From RGIG5952 sp045603485 (lineage in GTDB: Bacteria; Verrucomicrobiota; Kiritimatiellia; RFP12; JAAYLN01), in NCBI GenBank assembly GCA_045603485.1, contig JAZUMF010000028.1, positions 6,827 through 70,826 on the forward strand: DNA of 64,000 nt, in the 5' to 3' direction. Shown here one piece after another: positions 34,015 to 42,833 of this stretch (positions within the stretch are counted from its first letter, which is position 1; each line of letters begins with the position of its first letter). The notes under the pieces were generated by a model. It was not told where the DNA came from. It saw only the letters and a list, made by a program, of their open reading frames with translations, and ran no database searches. The translations under genes were made by a program, and so were the position numbers.

Positions 34015-37000
34015 ATGTTTTTAAGAAGTTTTGCAGTTTTTAGTTTTTTTGCAGTAATTTTTTCTGCAAGTGCGGCGCAGATTTATGTTGTAAATGGTAA
34101 TGCAGATGCGGCGGAACCTTATGATTCTAAGGATAATGCTGCTGCCAGTGTCCAAACTGCAATTAACTATGCGGCGGCGGGGGATGAGATTATCATTGCG
34201 GCTTCGGGCGACGCTTATGGTTCATTTACTATAAATAAGGGTGTTACGGTCCGCGGCGAATCGGGGAATTTTCATGATGTCCTTGTGGTGGGGACTGATA
34301 GTGCAGCAAATACTGTGACCATCAGCAGTTCGGCGGCGGTTCTTTCCAGTATTACTGTAAAGGGCGGATTGCGGTGCATTTACAATAGCGGTGGCGGCAT
34401 AGTCACAAATTGTTATGCGACCGGTGGTAATCCTGCTGTTAAGCAGAATGGAAGCGGTCACGGAATATACAACAACAACGGAAAGGTGTTGGATTCTGTA
34501 ATTGATGGTTGTCGCTCTTCTGACCACTTTGCGGGAATCGGTTATTATCAAACGGGGGCAAATGCACTTGGTGATCGTTTGACTATTACAAACAATTATG
34601 CCAATCAGACTTTTGGCAATTGGTCTGGTGAGAATAAGAATACGGACTTTGGCGCTCCCGGTGCGGCAATTATGGGCGGAATTCTCCGTAATTCAATTAT
34701 CGCAAGGAACCTCCCGAAGGCAATATCTAATATGGGCAGCTGGTATATTTCAACGGGTGTATACGCAAAGAATGCGCGCGTTATAAATTGTACAATTTAT
34801 GGTAATACTTCGCCTACTACAACATCAAGGGCTTTTGCGGCATTGACGGGAACGGGTGGCAGATTTGAAAACTGCATTATTGACAACAATTTATGCGGTA
34901 CTGCCGTGGCGAATTGGGGATTTACCTCCGCAGATTTTATAAATTGCGCAACAGCACCTGTTGCCGGACTTGGCGTTGGAAATATAAATATCGCTGATGC
35001 CGGATGGTCTTTTTCCTCTTCGGAGAGGGTTTTGAAGGCAGAGGACGGGAGTACTCTTATTGATGCAGGTTTGAATTCTTCAACGGTTGAGGATGTCGGA
35101 CTTGTCGACTATTATGGAAATCCCCGCACAGTCAATTCTATTGTTGATATCGGTCATGAGGAGTGCCAACCGGGAATTATTTCAGCAAGATATACATCTA
35201 CTGAGGGGTTTGTCGGCTTTGCTCCACTTTCAACTACGCTAAAGGCTTTTACTTCGGGTAAGACTGAGGGGGTTGTTTACTATTGGGATTTGGACGGCGA
35301 TGAGTCGGCAGATATTTACGGCAGCGATAAATCGGTAATAGATTATGTTTTTAATGAAGCCAAGGATGTCAGTGTGACATTGTATGTTACCAACTCGGTC
35401 GGAAATTCGGCTAAGATGAAGCAGATATTCAGTATTAAAACGATGCTTCAATATGTCGATTCGGCATCTTCCAATCCCCAGCCGCCATACGCTACACCCG
35501 AGACGGCGGCAACGACTTTGCAGGAGGCTATTGATACGGCTGTTGAAGGTGGAACGATTATAATCAGGAAGGGGTCGGTTTTAAAGTATACTGTTCCTAT
35601 CAATATTAACAAGAAACTTACAATTGTCGGTGAGACCGGCGATTTTAACGATTGCATTATCGATACTTCGGGGTCGCATCGTATCTTGAATATATTGCAT
35701 CCTGAGGCTGTATTGTCATCAGTAACTGTCAGAAACGGTAATTACAATAATGATAGTCAATGCGGAGCGGGTATTACAATACACGATGGCGGCACGGTGA
35801 CGAATTGCCGGATTACGGCCTGTATCGGATATGGTGCGGGAACGGGAGTTTATAACAATAACGGTCATATTGTCGATTGTGTTATTGACAATATAAAGAT
35901 GCACGATACATCAAATGGCAACAGTCAGAATTACAATTATAAGGGATTGGGCATTTGGCAATCGGGGGTAAATGCGATTACCGAGCGTTGCATTATCACT
36001 AATTGCTATTCTCCTGTTTTATTTGCATGGAAGGACAATCATGCAGGAGGTGCCGTTTATCTTACAGGCGGCACTATCCGCAATTGTTATATTGCAAATA
36101 ACTTTGCCGGTAAGATGGTTGGAAATACAGCTTCTGCGCGCCTGACAACGGGTGTCTACGCTTCGGGCTCTTCGATTGTCGATAATTGCACAATTTTGAA
36201 TAACACTACAGAGGGGAGTACCCGCAATTTGGCATACGGCTTGAATTTGGTCGGCGCGGCAATAGCAAGGAATTGCATTGTCTTGGAGAATGGTGACGGC
36301 TTTGCCGAGACGAACAATTGGATTGGTGCCGTCGGAGCCTTTACAAATATGCTTTCGACTTCTGTGGAGGAGATTTCAGGCGGAGTCGAAGCTAACGCTC
36401 GTTCATATATAATTGACCCGATATCAAAGATTGCCGTTTGCCCTGTGGAGTCTGGCGCGGTTGGCGCGGGTTTGGCGTTGGATTGGATGAGCGGTGATAT
36501 CGATTTGTTTGACAACAGGCGCATCAGCGGTTCTTTGCCCGATATCGGCTGTGTGGAGTCTGACAAGTTGGGCGTATACTGTTCTTTCAGCGCAGATAAG
36601 GTGAAGGGGCTTGACGCTTTTACTTCAACATTTACACCGAATGTTGCAGGTGAAGGCGTGACAGCTTCTTTGACTTACTGTTGGGATTTTGGCGATGGCA
36701 CCGAGGTTGTGTCAAGAACGACCCGGGACCCTGTCGAGCATACTTTTGCGTATCCTGATACCGACTACGGCGAGAAAATTGTTACGCTCACAGTTCGCAA
36801 CAGTCAGGGCGATGCTGTAGCGTCTTTTTCTGACTTGATTACGCTGGCTCCAACCCGCGTTTATGCCGCTAACGGGAACAGCAACGCCAAGTATCCATAC
36901 GCAACTCCAGAAACGGCTGCTCCGAATATTCAGACGGCGATAGATGCCGCTTATGACGGGACGGAGGTTGTGGTTTTGCCATCGTCATCATATTATAATG

Positions 37001-37995
37001 TTTCTTCGGCTACTTTGGTTATCAAAAGGAATATCATTCTTTCCGGTTCTACTGGCAACTACAAGGATGTTGTGATTGATGCCAACAACAAGCGCAGGGT
37101 TATGTTGATAACAGCCAAGAATGCACTTGTCCGCAATGTTACAATCAGCCGTGGAAACGGAAGCAATAATGCCCACTCACCCCGTGGCGCGAGCATTAAG
37201 ATGACGGGGTCGGAAATTCGTAATTGCCGTATAACGGGAGCTACCGGCAATGACGGGCTTCTGGCTCAGGGTATCTGGTGTGAAAACGGAAGGGTTATCG
37301 GTTGCGTCTTCGACAACAATAAAAATACCCAAGGTCATACCGTTGGGCTTGGAATTCATGCGTTGGGCCGTTCATCATTGATTGACCGCTGCGTCTTTAC
37401 CAATAATAATTCAACAACCGGGTTTTACCATTGGGATCAGTATCGCATAGCTGTTGTAGCCATCTATGAGGGAACGATTCGCAATTCGCTGATTGCCCAT
37501 AATACATACGGTACTTCAAGTGCCTGCGGTACTGGCGTGGGTGCTATCGGCTTATACGGGAGTGCTGCTACGATTGAGAATACTGTTGTAGTCAGCAACA
37601 GGTGGAAATCTGGTCAATTTGTGAATATCCGCGGCGGTGTTGCACTTGAGAATGCTTGCACTGTCATAAACAGCATAATCGATGAGAATTATGCTCCAAC
37701 GGGTCTTTCAAATCACATTGTTTTGAATAATTCTAAGGTTAATTACAGCGCGACAAATCCCTACGAGGGAATCGGAGAGAATAATATGCTGTCGAGTGCG
37801 GCCGATTACGCTTTCGTTCCCGGCGGCAAGTTCTTATTGCCGCTGTCGTCTCCTTTGATAGGTGCAGGTCTAAATTTGCCTTGGATGGAGACGGCTTTGG
37901 ATTTGTATGGAGGAAAGCGTCGTGTCCGTCTTAATGTTGATATTGGGTGCTTTGAAAATCAGACGCGCCCTGCTACATTTTTATTGATGCGTTAG
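34015..37995 (+). CDS. Secreted three-module parallel beta-helix protein with PKD-like domains
   Basis: 1326 residues, AAGGAAG ribosome-binding site, signal peptide ~1-21 (SASAAQ). Three homologous modules start at ~23, ~478 and ~948, each opening with a YV/YA-NG-N...PYATPETAA-like strand and an 'xxIQTAIDAA' helix, continuing as a right-handed beta-helix rich in NC-I turns, and closing with a 'G(A)GLN...DIG' motif (choice-of-anchor-Q type). Two PKD-like domains (~400-475 with YYWDLDGD, ~852-944 with YCWDFGDGTEV) separate them. There is no PEP-CTERM, LPXTG or autotransporter barrel. Such proteins bind or cleave polysaccharides or act as adhesins in Lentisphaerae/Kiritimatiellae. The regular module duplication suggests recent internal amplification. 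Confidence 0.82.
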   Translation: MFLRSFAVFSFFAVIFSASAAQIYVVNGNADAAEPYDSKDNAAASVQTAINYAAAGDEIIIAASGDAYGSFTINKGVTVRGESGNFHDVLVVGTDSAANTVTISSSAAVLSSITVKGGLRCIYNSGGGIVTNCYATGGNPAVKQNGSGHGIYNNNGKVLDSVIDGCRSSDHFAGIGYYQTGANALGDRLTITNNYANQTFGNWSGENKNTDFGAPGAAIMGGILRNSIIARNLPKAISNMGSWYISTGVYAKNARVINCTIYGNTSPTTTSRAFAALTGTGGRFENCIIDNNLCGTAVANWGFTSADFINCATAPVAGLGVGNINIADAGWSFSSSERVLKAEDGSTLIDAGLNSSTVEDVGLVDYYGNPRTVNSIVDIGHEECQPGIISARYTSTEGFVGFAPLSTTLKAFTSGKTEGVVYYWDLDGDESADIYGSDKSVIDYVFNEAKDVSVTLYVTNSVGNSAKMKQIFSIKTMLQYVDSASSNPQPPYATPETAATTLQEAIDTAVEGGTIIIRKGSVLKYTVPININKKLTIVGETGDFNDCIIDTSGSHRILNILHPEAVLSSVTVRNGNYNNDSQCGAGITIHDGGTVTNCRITACIGYGAGTGVYNNNGHIVDCVIDNIKMHDTSNGNSQNYNYKGLGIWQSGVNAITERCIITNCYSPVLFAWKDNHAGGAVYLTGGTIRNCYIANNFAGKMVGNTASARLTTGVYASGSSIVDNCTILNNTTEGSTRNLAYGLNLVGAAIARNCIVLENGDGFAETNNWIGAVGAFTNMLSTSVEEISGGVEANARSYIIDPISKIAVCPVESGAVGAGLALDWMSGDIDLFDNRRISGSLPDIGCVESDKLGVYCSFSADKVKGLDAFTSTFTPNVAGEGVTASLTYCWDFGDGTEVVSRTTRDPVEHTFAYPDTDYGEKIVTLTVRNSQGDAVASFSDLITLAPTRVYAANGNSNAKYPYATPETAAPNIQTAIDAAYDGTEVVVLPSSSYYNVSSATLVIKRNIILSGSTGNYKDVVIDANNKRRVMLITAKNALVRNVTISRGNGSNNAHSPRGASIKMTGSEIRNCRITGATGNDGLLAQGIWCENGRVIGCVFDNNKNTQGHTVGLGIHALGRSSLIDRCVFTNNNSTTGFYHWDQYRIAVVAIYEGTIRNSLIAHNTYGTSSACGTGVGAIGLYGSAATIENTVVVSNRWKSGQFVNIRGGVALENACTVINSIIDENYAPTGLSNHIVLNNSKVNYSATNPYEGIGENNMLSSAADYAFVPGGKFLLPLSSPLIGAGLNLPWMETALDLYGGKRRVRLNVDIGCFENQTRPATFLLMR

Positions 37996-38014
37996 TTGTG
38001 GTTTTGAGCGCATA

Positions 38015-38050
38015 GCGGCGGCTGATGACAGCCGCTTTCCCGTGCAAGGC
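38015..38050 (+). repeat. 36-bp direct repeat, copy 1
   Basis: Identical to 38181-38216. It contains the hairpin GCGGCTG-ATGA-CAGCCGC, followed by TTTCCCGTGCAAGGC. Confidence 0.8.
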
Positions 38051-38180
38051 GTGGGGCAAGGCGGTGGGGCGCGAGTAAAAAAATATTCCGCTGAAATGCG
38101 GGATGCCGCTTGTATGTGGCGCAGGGAGTGCTCGTGTCCCCACGCGCCGCACAAGCGTAGGCATAAGAAGGTGAAGCATG

Positions 38181-38216
38181 GCGGCGGCTGATGACAGCCG
38201 CTTTCCCGTGCAAGGC
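38181..38216 (+). repeat. 36-bp direct repeat, copy 2
   Basis: Second exact copy, 166 bp after the first; the intervening sequence is itself rich in short inverted words. Confidence 0.8.
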
Positions 38217-38330
38217 ATGAGGTAAAGCGGCGGCGGGGGGTCTTTGCAAAAATTATGCGTAATACTTGCATTTATTCTCTAAATGTTTTAATCTATAAAA
38301 TCAGTAGTCTTTTTTCTAATAGGTATAATT

Positions 38331-41300
38331 ATGCAGCCTGAAAAATCTAATATTGAAGCATTTTCGGCCGATGAATATGATGTCGCGCGCCGTAAGTTGG
38401 CGCGTATCGTTGGGCTTGGCGTTACACTCTTTACGGGATTGATATTTTTGCTTACACTGTCGACTGGTGCTTTCCCAGGGGAGTCTGCCGATTTGATGGT
38501 CGCCTTTTCGGGAATTGAGCCTAAGGTCGCTCCTTCGCACACTATTTGGGGGGCTATCGTTGCGGCATTGGCGAGCTTCAATCCTGAAGGTATGATTTTG
38601 CGACTCAATCTTTTTAGTTTGGTTGTTGCGTTACTTTCTGTTTGGCTACTCTTTGATATTGTTGTCAAGAAGATTTCCGGCACAATTGACCCTGAAAACG
38701 CAACGCCTCGTGCAACTGCCGTAGCTTCTGTTTTGGGTGGAGGCGCCGCGGCTCTTGCTCTTGCTTTTTCGGTGCCATTTTGGATGTGTGCAACCCGTTT
38801 GCAGTATCAGGGCTTTAATGTGCTTCTTATCTTGATTCTGTTTCGTTTGATTACCGGCTATGTCCATGGTGGCGGACTATGGAATTTGATGGTCGCCGCA
38901 TTTCTGTTGGGTGTGGCAACTGTTGAGTCTTTGGGAATAATCATTTTTGCTCCAATATTTGTATTATACGCATTGCGCCATTGGATGAATCGCGGTCACG
39001 CATCTGCCGGTTCATTGTTTTCATTTGGCGCCCTTTTTGCGCTTGGTCTTGCATCGTCTTGGCTTATCGCCATTAGGTTTAACGCAACGCACGATATTTC
39101 TCTCCGCGGTTATGAGAGTGTGTGGATGATTGTTTTGCGCATATTTATTGATCAATATGAGATGCTGAAGTCGGCATTCCCGGTCAATGGGTGGCTCAAT
39201 CTTGCAATTGTTGTCGTTGCGCCTGCAATCGCTTCCGATTTTATCGCCCGTCGCGCTCTTAATGAGACTCGCGAATGGGGAATTATGATTATGCATGCGG
39301 TCTTTACCGTCGCAGTCGTTTTGGTGCTTGGTAATACTCCCGCGGTCTCTCCATGGGGAATATATCGTACAACAGAAGTGCTTCCGGTCCCGTTGATGGT
39401 GCTGACGGCAATGACTTGCGGTTATTTAATCGCATATTGGTATTTGCTTGTTGCTAATCGCAGTCAGATTAATATTGATGGTGAGCGTTCTGCGGTCCAT
39501 AGCGGCTCTATTTGGTTTGGATGTTTCTTTGGAGCCTTTGCTTTGGTTGCGATTCCAGTGACATCGGGCATCAATCTTCTTGAGGCCAACGGTCGGGCAG
39601 GTAAATTTGTAGACGAGTGTGTTTCGGAATTTATCGATTCACTCGGACCCCGTCGTTGGATTATTTCAAATGGTCTCTTTGACAGCCACCTCCTTTTGGA
39701 GGCTCACCGTACGGGACGAGACATCAAAGTCGTTAAGCTTCAGAATAACGATAGCAAGGTTTACCTGCGTTATCTTCGCAATATCATCAAGGGCGATAGC
39801 GATATCAGGCCTGAGGATGCCGATCTTCTTGCCGGTTCGGTTGAGTTTGGCGTTCTTCCTTTTGTTCAGGATTGGATCGAATGCGATCCCTCAGCCATCG
39901 ACAAGATGGCCATAGTCAATACTCCTGATCTTATTGTCGCAGTCAACAAGGTTGTAGTTCCGCACAAGTTCTTTTTTACTGCGGGTAATTCGCTGGACGA
40001 GGTTAAGAAGACATCTTTCCTTGAAGCTAATCAAGAGTTTTGGGGTCGGATGAAGACGCTTTTGGCGAAGGAGCGTGGCTCACGGGATTCTGCTTCTGCA
40101 TTCCGCGCTATTGTCCGTCGTCAGGTCGGTTTTGTCGCCAACAATACTGGCGTATTGCTTGAGGATTTAGGTCGGGATGAGGAGGCGTTTCAGACTTACA
40201 ATTTTGTAAGGCAGTTTGACACCGACAATGTCAGTGCGCTTCTCAATCTTATCGAGATTTTGCGCCGCAATGAATCTAAGGGCTTCCATAATGCCGAGCG
40301 TAAGGCAATTGAGAGTTCTTTTGAAAATGTCATTAAGAAGCTTGAGGGACGCAAGCTTCCAATATGGTCGCTATCGAGAACTTTCGGTTATGTGCGTTCG
40401 CCGGTTCTCTTTACACAGTTGGGGTGGGCTTGGGCGGCCTCTGGTCAGCCTGGTATTGCCATTGCGGGCATCCGCCGCGCTGAGAGTGTCGCCCAAACTG
40501 CAGCTGGCAAGGTTCGCGCTCAGGAGTCTATGGCTGAGGTGCTTTGGCGTCAGAATGATATTGAGGGCAGCGAGCGCATATATGAGGATATTCTAAAGCA
40601 GGATCCTGAGAATACGACAGCAATGCTTAATCTTTCGCGTATCCAAGCGCGCCGCGGCTCACTTGATAAGGCCCGCGACTGGCTTTCAAAGGCGCAAAGC
40701 AAGGGTGCCCGTAGAGCGGAACTTGCTTTTGAGGGTGCATCGCTTGACCTTGCTGCTGGAGCTCCTGCCGCTGCCCGTATCAAGCTAAACGAGATTACCG
40801 ATGTCGAGCCTAACAATATTCAAGCATGGGCTCTTTTGGGTATTGCCGCCGTTCAGATGGGTGATTATGAGGAGGTTGAGACCCGTGTTCTTAAGAAGAT
40901 CGCTGAGATTGCCGGCACCACGGACAATTATCAGTATCTGATTGTTCGCGGTCAGCTTCTCTTCCAGAAGGGCGAGGATTTGGTCGGCGCCCGTGACGCC
41001 TTTGAGCGCGCGTCGATTTCAAGACCCGGCATTACGATGCTTCTTGAGTGGATTTTGCAGCTTGATTTTATGCTGAATGACAAAGCCGCCGCCGAAGAAC
41101 ATGCCCGTCAAATTTTGCGTACAAATCGCAATAACTCATTTGCTAACTATATTATGGGCTCGATTATGCTTTATCGCGGTCGTATTCCTGAGGCGGAGAA
41201 TTATCTTCGCCGCAGCATTTCCAGCGCAAACAAGCCTGAGCCTCTAAATGACTTGGCAGAGCTTTTGCGTATGAATGGCAATTTTGAAGAGGCGGAGCGT

Positions 41301-41606
41301 TATATCCATTCGGCTATTCAGCTTGCACCCGGATTTTATATTCTTTGGGATACTTTGGGCGGTATTCTCTTTGACAAGGGTGATTTTGCTGGCGCCGAGG
41401 AGGCTTATCTCAAGGCGATAGAGCTTTTCAAGGATGACGGGCGCGTCTATCTTAACTATGCTACATTGCTTCTTAAGAAGGGTGAAACTGTTAAGGCTCG
41501 CGAGATGGTTATGAAGGTTAATGCTAACCGCTCATCGCTTGACCCTGCAGACCTTGAGAAATTGTCAGAGCTTGTTAAGAAGGTGACACCCGGGAAGAAG
41601 CGTTAA
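38331..41606 (+). CDS. DUF2723-like GT-C membrane glycosyltransferase fused to TPR repeats
   Basis: 1091 residues. The N-terminal ~430 residues hold about ten membrane helices and open with the FPGESADLMVAFSGIEP...APSHTIWGAIVAALASF stretch, comparable to the SGELIA...HPPGYPLY start of DUF2723 (protein O-mannosyltransferase-like GT-C). A soluble middle (~435-620) precedes TPR repeats (~650-1085), for example AEVLWRQNDIEGSERIYEDIL and GDFAGAEEAYLKAIELF. Such proteins probably glycosylate a secreted or membrane substrate recruited by the TPRs. The ATG at 38331 has an AGG 7 nt upstream. It is followed 1 nt after its stop by pgpA. Confidence 0.78.
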   Translation: MQPEKSNIEAFSADEYDVARRKLARIVGLGVTLFTGLIFLLTLSTGAFPGESADLMVAFSGIEPKVAPSHTIWGAIVAALASFNPEGMILRLNLFSLVVALLSVWLLFDIVVKKISGTIDPENATPRATAVASVLGGGAAALALAFSVPFWMCATRLQYQGFNVLLILILFRLITGYVHGGGLWNLMVAAFLLGVATVESLGIIIFAPIFVLYALRHWMNRGHASAGSLFSFGALFALGLASSWLIAIRFNATHDISLRGYESVWMIVLRIFIDQYEMLKSAFPVNGWLNLAIVVVAPAIASDFIARRALNETREWGIMIMHAVFTVAVVLVLGNTPAVSPWGIYRTTEVLPVPLMVLTAMTCGYLIAYWYLLVANRSQINIDGERSAVHSGSIWFGCFFGAFALVAIPVTSGINLLEANGRAGKFVDECVSEFIDSLGPRRWIISNGLFDSHLLLEAHRTGRDIKVVKLQNNDSKVYLRYLRNIIKGDSDIRPEDADLLAGSVEFGVLPFVQDWIECDPSAIDKMAIVNTPDLIVAVNKVVVPHKFFFTAGNSLDEVKKTSFLEANQEFWGRMKTLLAKERGSRDSASAFRAIVRRQVGFVANNTGVLLEDLGRDEEAFQTYNFVRQFDTDNVSALLNLIEILRRNESKGFHNAERKAIESSFENVIKKLEGRKLPIWSLSRTFGYVRSPVLFTQLGWAWAASGQPGIAIAGIRRAESVAQTAAGKVRAQESMAEVLWRQNDIEGSERIYEDILKQDPENTTAMLNLSRIQARRGSLDKARDWLSKAQSKGARRAELAFEGASLDLAAGAPAAARIKLNEITDVEPNNIQAWALLGIAAVQMGDYEEVETRVLKKIAEIAGTTDNYQYLIVRGQLLFQKGEDLVGARDAFERASISRPGITMLLEWILQLDFMLNDKAAAEEHARQILRTNRNNSFANYIMGSIMLYRGRIPEAENYLRRSISSANKPEPLNDLAELLRMNGNFEEAERYIHSAIQLAPGFYILWDTLGGILFDKGDFAGAEEAYLKAIELFKDDGRVYLNYATLLLKKGETVKAREMVMKVNANRSSLDPADLEKLSELVKKVTPGKKR

Positions 41607-41607
41607 G

Positions 41608-42138
41608 ATGTGTAACAGTCGTCTCTCTTTTATGAATCGTGCAATCCTTTCGGTTGCGACCGGTTTAGGTTTAGGCTATTCTCCTTTTGCTCCTGGAACC
41701 TGCGGTGCGCTTCTTGGAATTCCGCTCGGTCTTGCACTTTCGCGTTTTTACGGAAATCTTTGGATTCAGATAGGCGTTGCATTGGCATTGACTTTGCTGG
41801 CAATCCCTGTGTGCGATGCCGCCGAAAAGCTCTTCGGTAAGAAGGATGATGGCCGTATCGTTGCCGATGAGTATATGCTTCTTCCCATTTGCTTCATTGG
41901 CCAGGGCCCGATTTGGGACTGGCTTGTCGGCGGAGAGAAGACGCTTGATGCGGTTGTTTTTCTGGTAATTGCTTTTGTCATATCTAGGGCTGTGGACATT
42001 CTCAAGCCTTCGCCTTGTCGTCAGATTCAATCTGTCAAAGGCGGGCTGGGTATCGTTTTGGATGATTTTGTCGCATCTCTCTACAGTTGGATTCTTGTCT
42101 GGGGGCTTTTCCCGTACGCAATGAGATTATTTGCTTGA
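41608..42138 (+). CDS. pgpA: Phosphatidylglycerophosphatase A
   Basis: 176 residues. PgpA-family signatures: LGYSPFAPGTCGALLGIPLG (near 22-41), a KKDDGRIVADEY metal-binding segment (~80-91), and KPSPCRQIQSVKGGLGIVLDD near the end, with four membrane segments. The enzyme dephosphorylates PGP to phosphatidylglycerol in the inner membrane. It begins 1 nt after the preceding stop (GAAGAAG upstream). The usual DEIVG is DEYML here, a modest divergence. Confidence 0.88.
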   Translation: MCNSRLSFMNRAILSVATGLGLGYSPFAPGTCGALLGIPLGLALSRFYGNLWIQIGVALALTLLAIPVCDAAEKLFGKKDDGRIVADEYMLLPICFIGQGPIWDWLVGGEKTLDAVVFLVIAFVISRAVDILKPSPCRQIQSVKGGLGIVLDDFVASLYSWILVWGLFPYAMRLFA

Positions 42139-42148
42139 ATTTTGCTTT

Positions 42149-42832
42149 ATGATCAACTTTAATTTTGCCTTGTTTTTTTGTTTCGTGCTGATTTTATCTG
42201 CGGGCATCGGGTGCGGCAGGAATGACGCTGCCCAATCGGGTAACTCCAAAGGGCAATGTGCAACCAATAAGGAGGATGTCGTATCGTATGCCCCAGTGCG
42301 GCCTTTCCCGAAGAGTTTCCCCCGCCGCTCTCATTTGCCGGATATCAGGGAGAGCGAAGCTTCGGGTGCCATTTCAAATTCATCGTTTTCGGCAGGTCGT
42401 GATCTTGTCTACATTGTCGATGACAGGGTATGGTGGGAGAGCGATAACGACGGCGAGACGGATGATGAGTGCGATCATACAATGCACTATGCAATGGAGC
42501 TTCCCTTTAGGCGTCTTGTCGAGATGTGTGTTGCGTCAAACGCGACACTCCGCGTTCAGGAGGCATATCGAGCAACGGGTATTCATGCGAGCCGCTCTCT
42601 TCACAAGGAGGGAAGGGCTCTTGATTTGACATGCCCGACGCTTGATCCTAATAATCCAAGCGACCGTCTGTCATCAATTGCAAGTCTTGAAATGCTTGCC
42701 AAGATGGCTTGGGCGGCAGGTTTTGATTGGGTCTACAATGAATGGCCCAAGGGCGGGGGCCCACATATTCATGCCTCAGTCAGGCGACCTGATGGGTCAG
42801 AGTTTGAAAACGAAAAACAGAAGGGAAAATAA
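42149..42832 (+). CDS. Hedgehog-N-like / peptidase M15-type zinc protein, putative lipoprotein
   Basis: 227 residues from the ATG at 42149. Hydrophobic leader ending in LSAGIGC (a near-lipobox with Gly at -3, so lipidation is uncertain). After a linker, the domain at ~85-215 aligns by eye with the Hedgehog N-terminal signalling domain: TLRVQEAYR, then HKEGRALDLT (vertebrate HYEGRAVDIT), LEMLAKMAWAAGFDWVY (GMLARLAVEAGFDWVY) and HIHASV (HIHCSV). The zinc ligands are His152, Asp159 and His208; Glu198 matches the catalytic-type Glu. Acidic DNDGETDDECD (~106-116) sits where Hedgehog binds calcium. A bacterial D,D- or L,D-peptidase or calcium-dependent binding protein is plausible. It sits between pgpA and argF. 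Confidence 0.75.
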   Translation: MINFNFALFFCFVLILSAGIGCGRNDAAQSGNSKGQCATNKEDVVSYAPVRPFPKSFPRRSHLPDIRESEASGAISNSSFSAGRDLVYIVDDRVWWESDNDGETDDECDHTMHYAMELPFRRLVEMCVASNATLRVQEAYRATGIHASRSLHKEGRALDLTCPTLDPNNPSDRLSSIASLEMLAKMAWAAGFDWVYNEWPKGGGPHIHASVRRPDGSEFENEKQKGK

Positions 42833-42833
42833 A

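Larger units (their letters stand above)
37996..38330. other. 335-bp GC-rich gap with paired repeats, no gene
   Basis: Several antisense frames stay open here only because of the GC-rich repeats. The strip carries two identical 36-bp hairpin repeats (38015-38050 and 38181-38216). Confidence 0.6.

Noticed and set aside
37973..38271. Several antisense open frames in the GC-rich repeat strip
   Set aside because: They consist of the 36-bp repeats translated in all frames; no ribosome-binding site or protein-like composition.
38324..38330. TATAAT immediately before the ATG at 38331 as a leaderless promoter
   Set aside because: Only 1 nt separates it from the ATG, so transcription would start inside the gene; treated as chance, with AGG as the ribosome-binding site.
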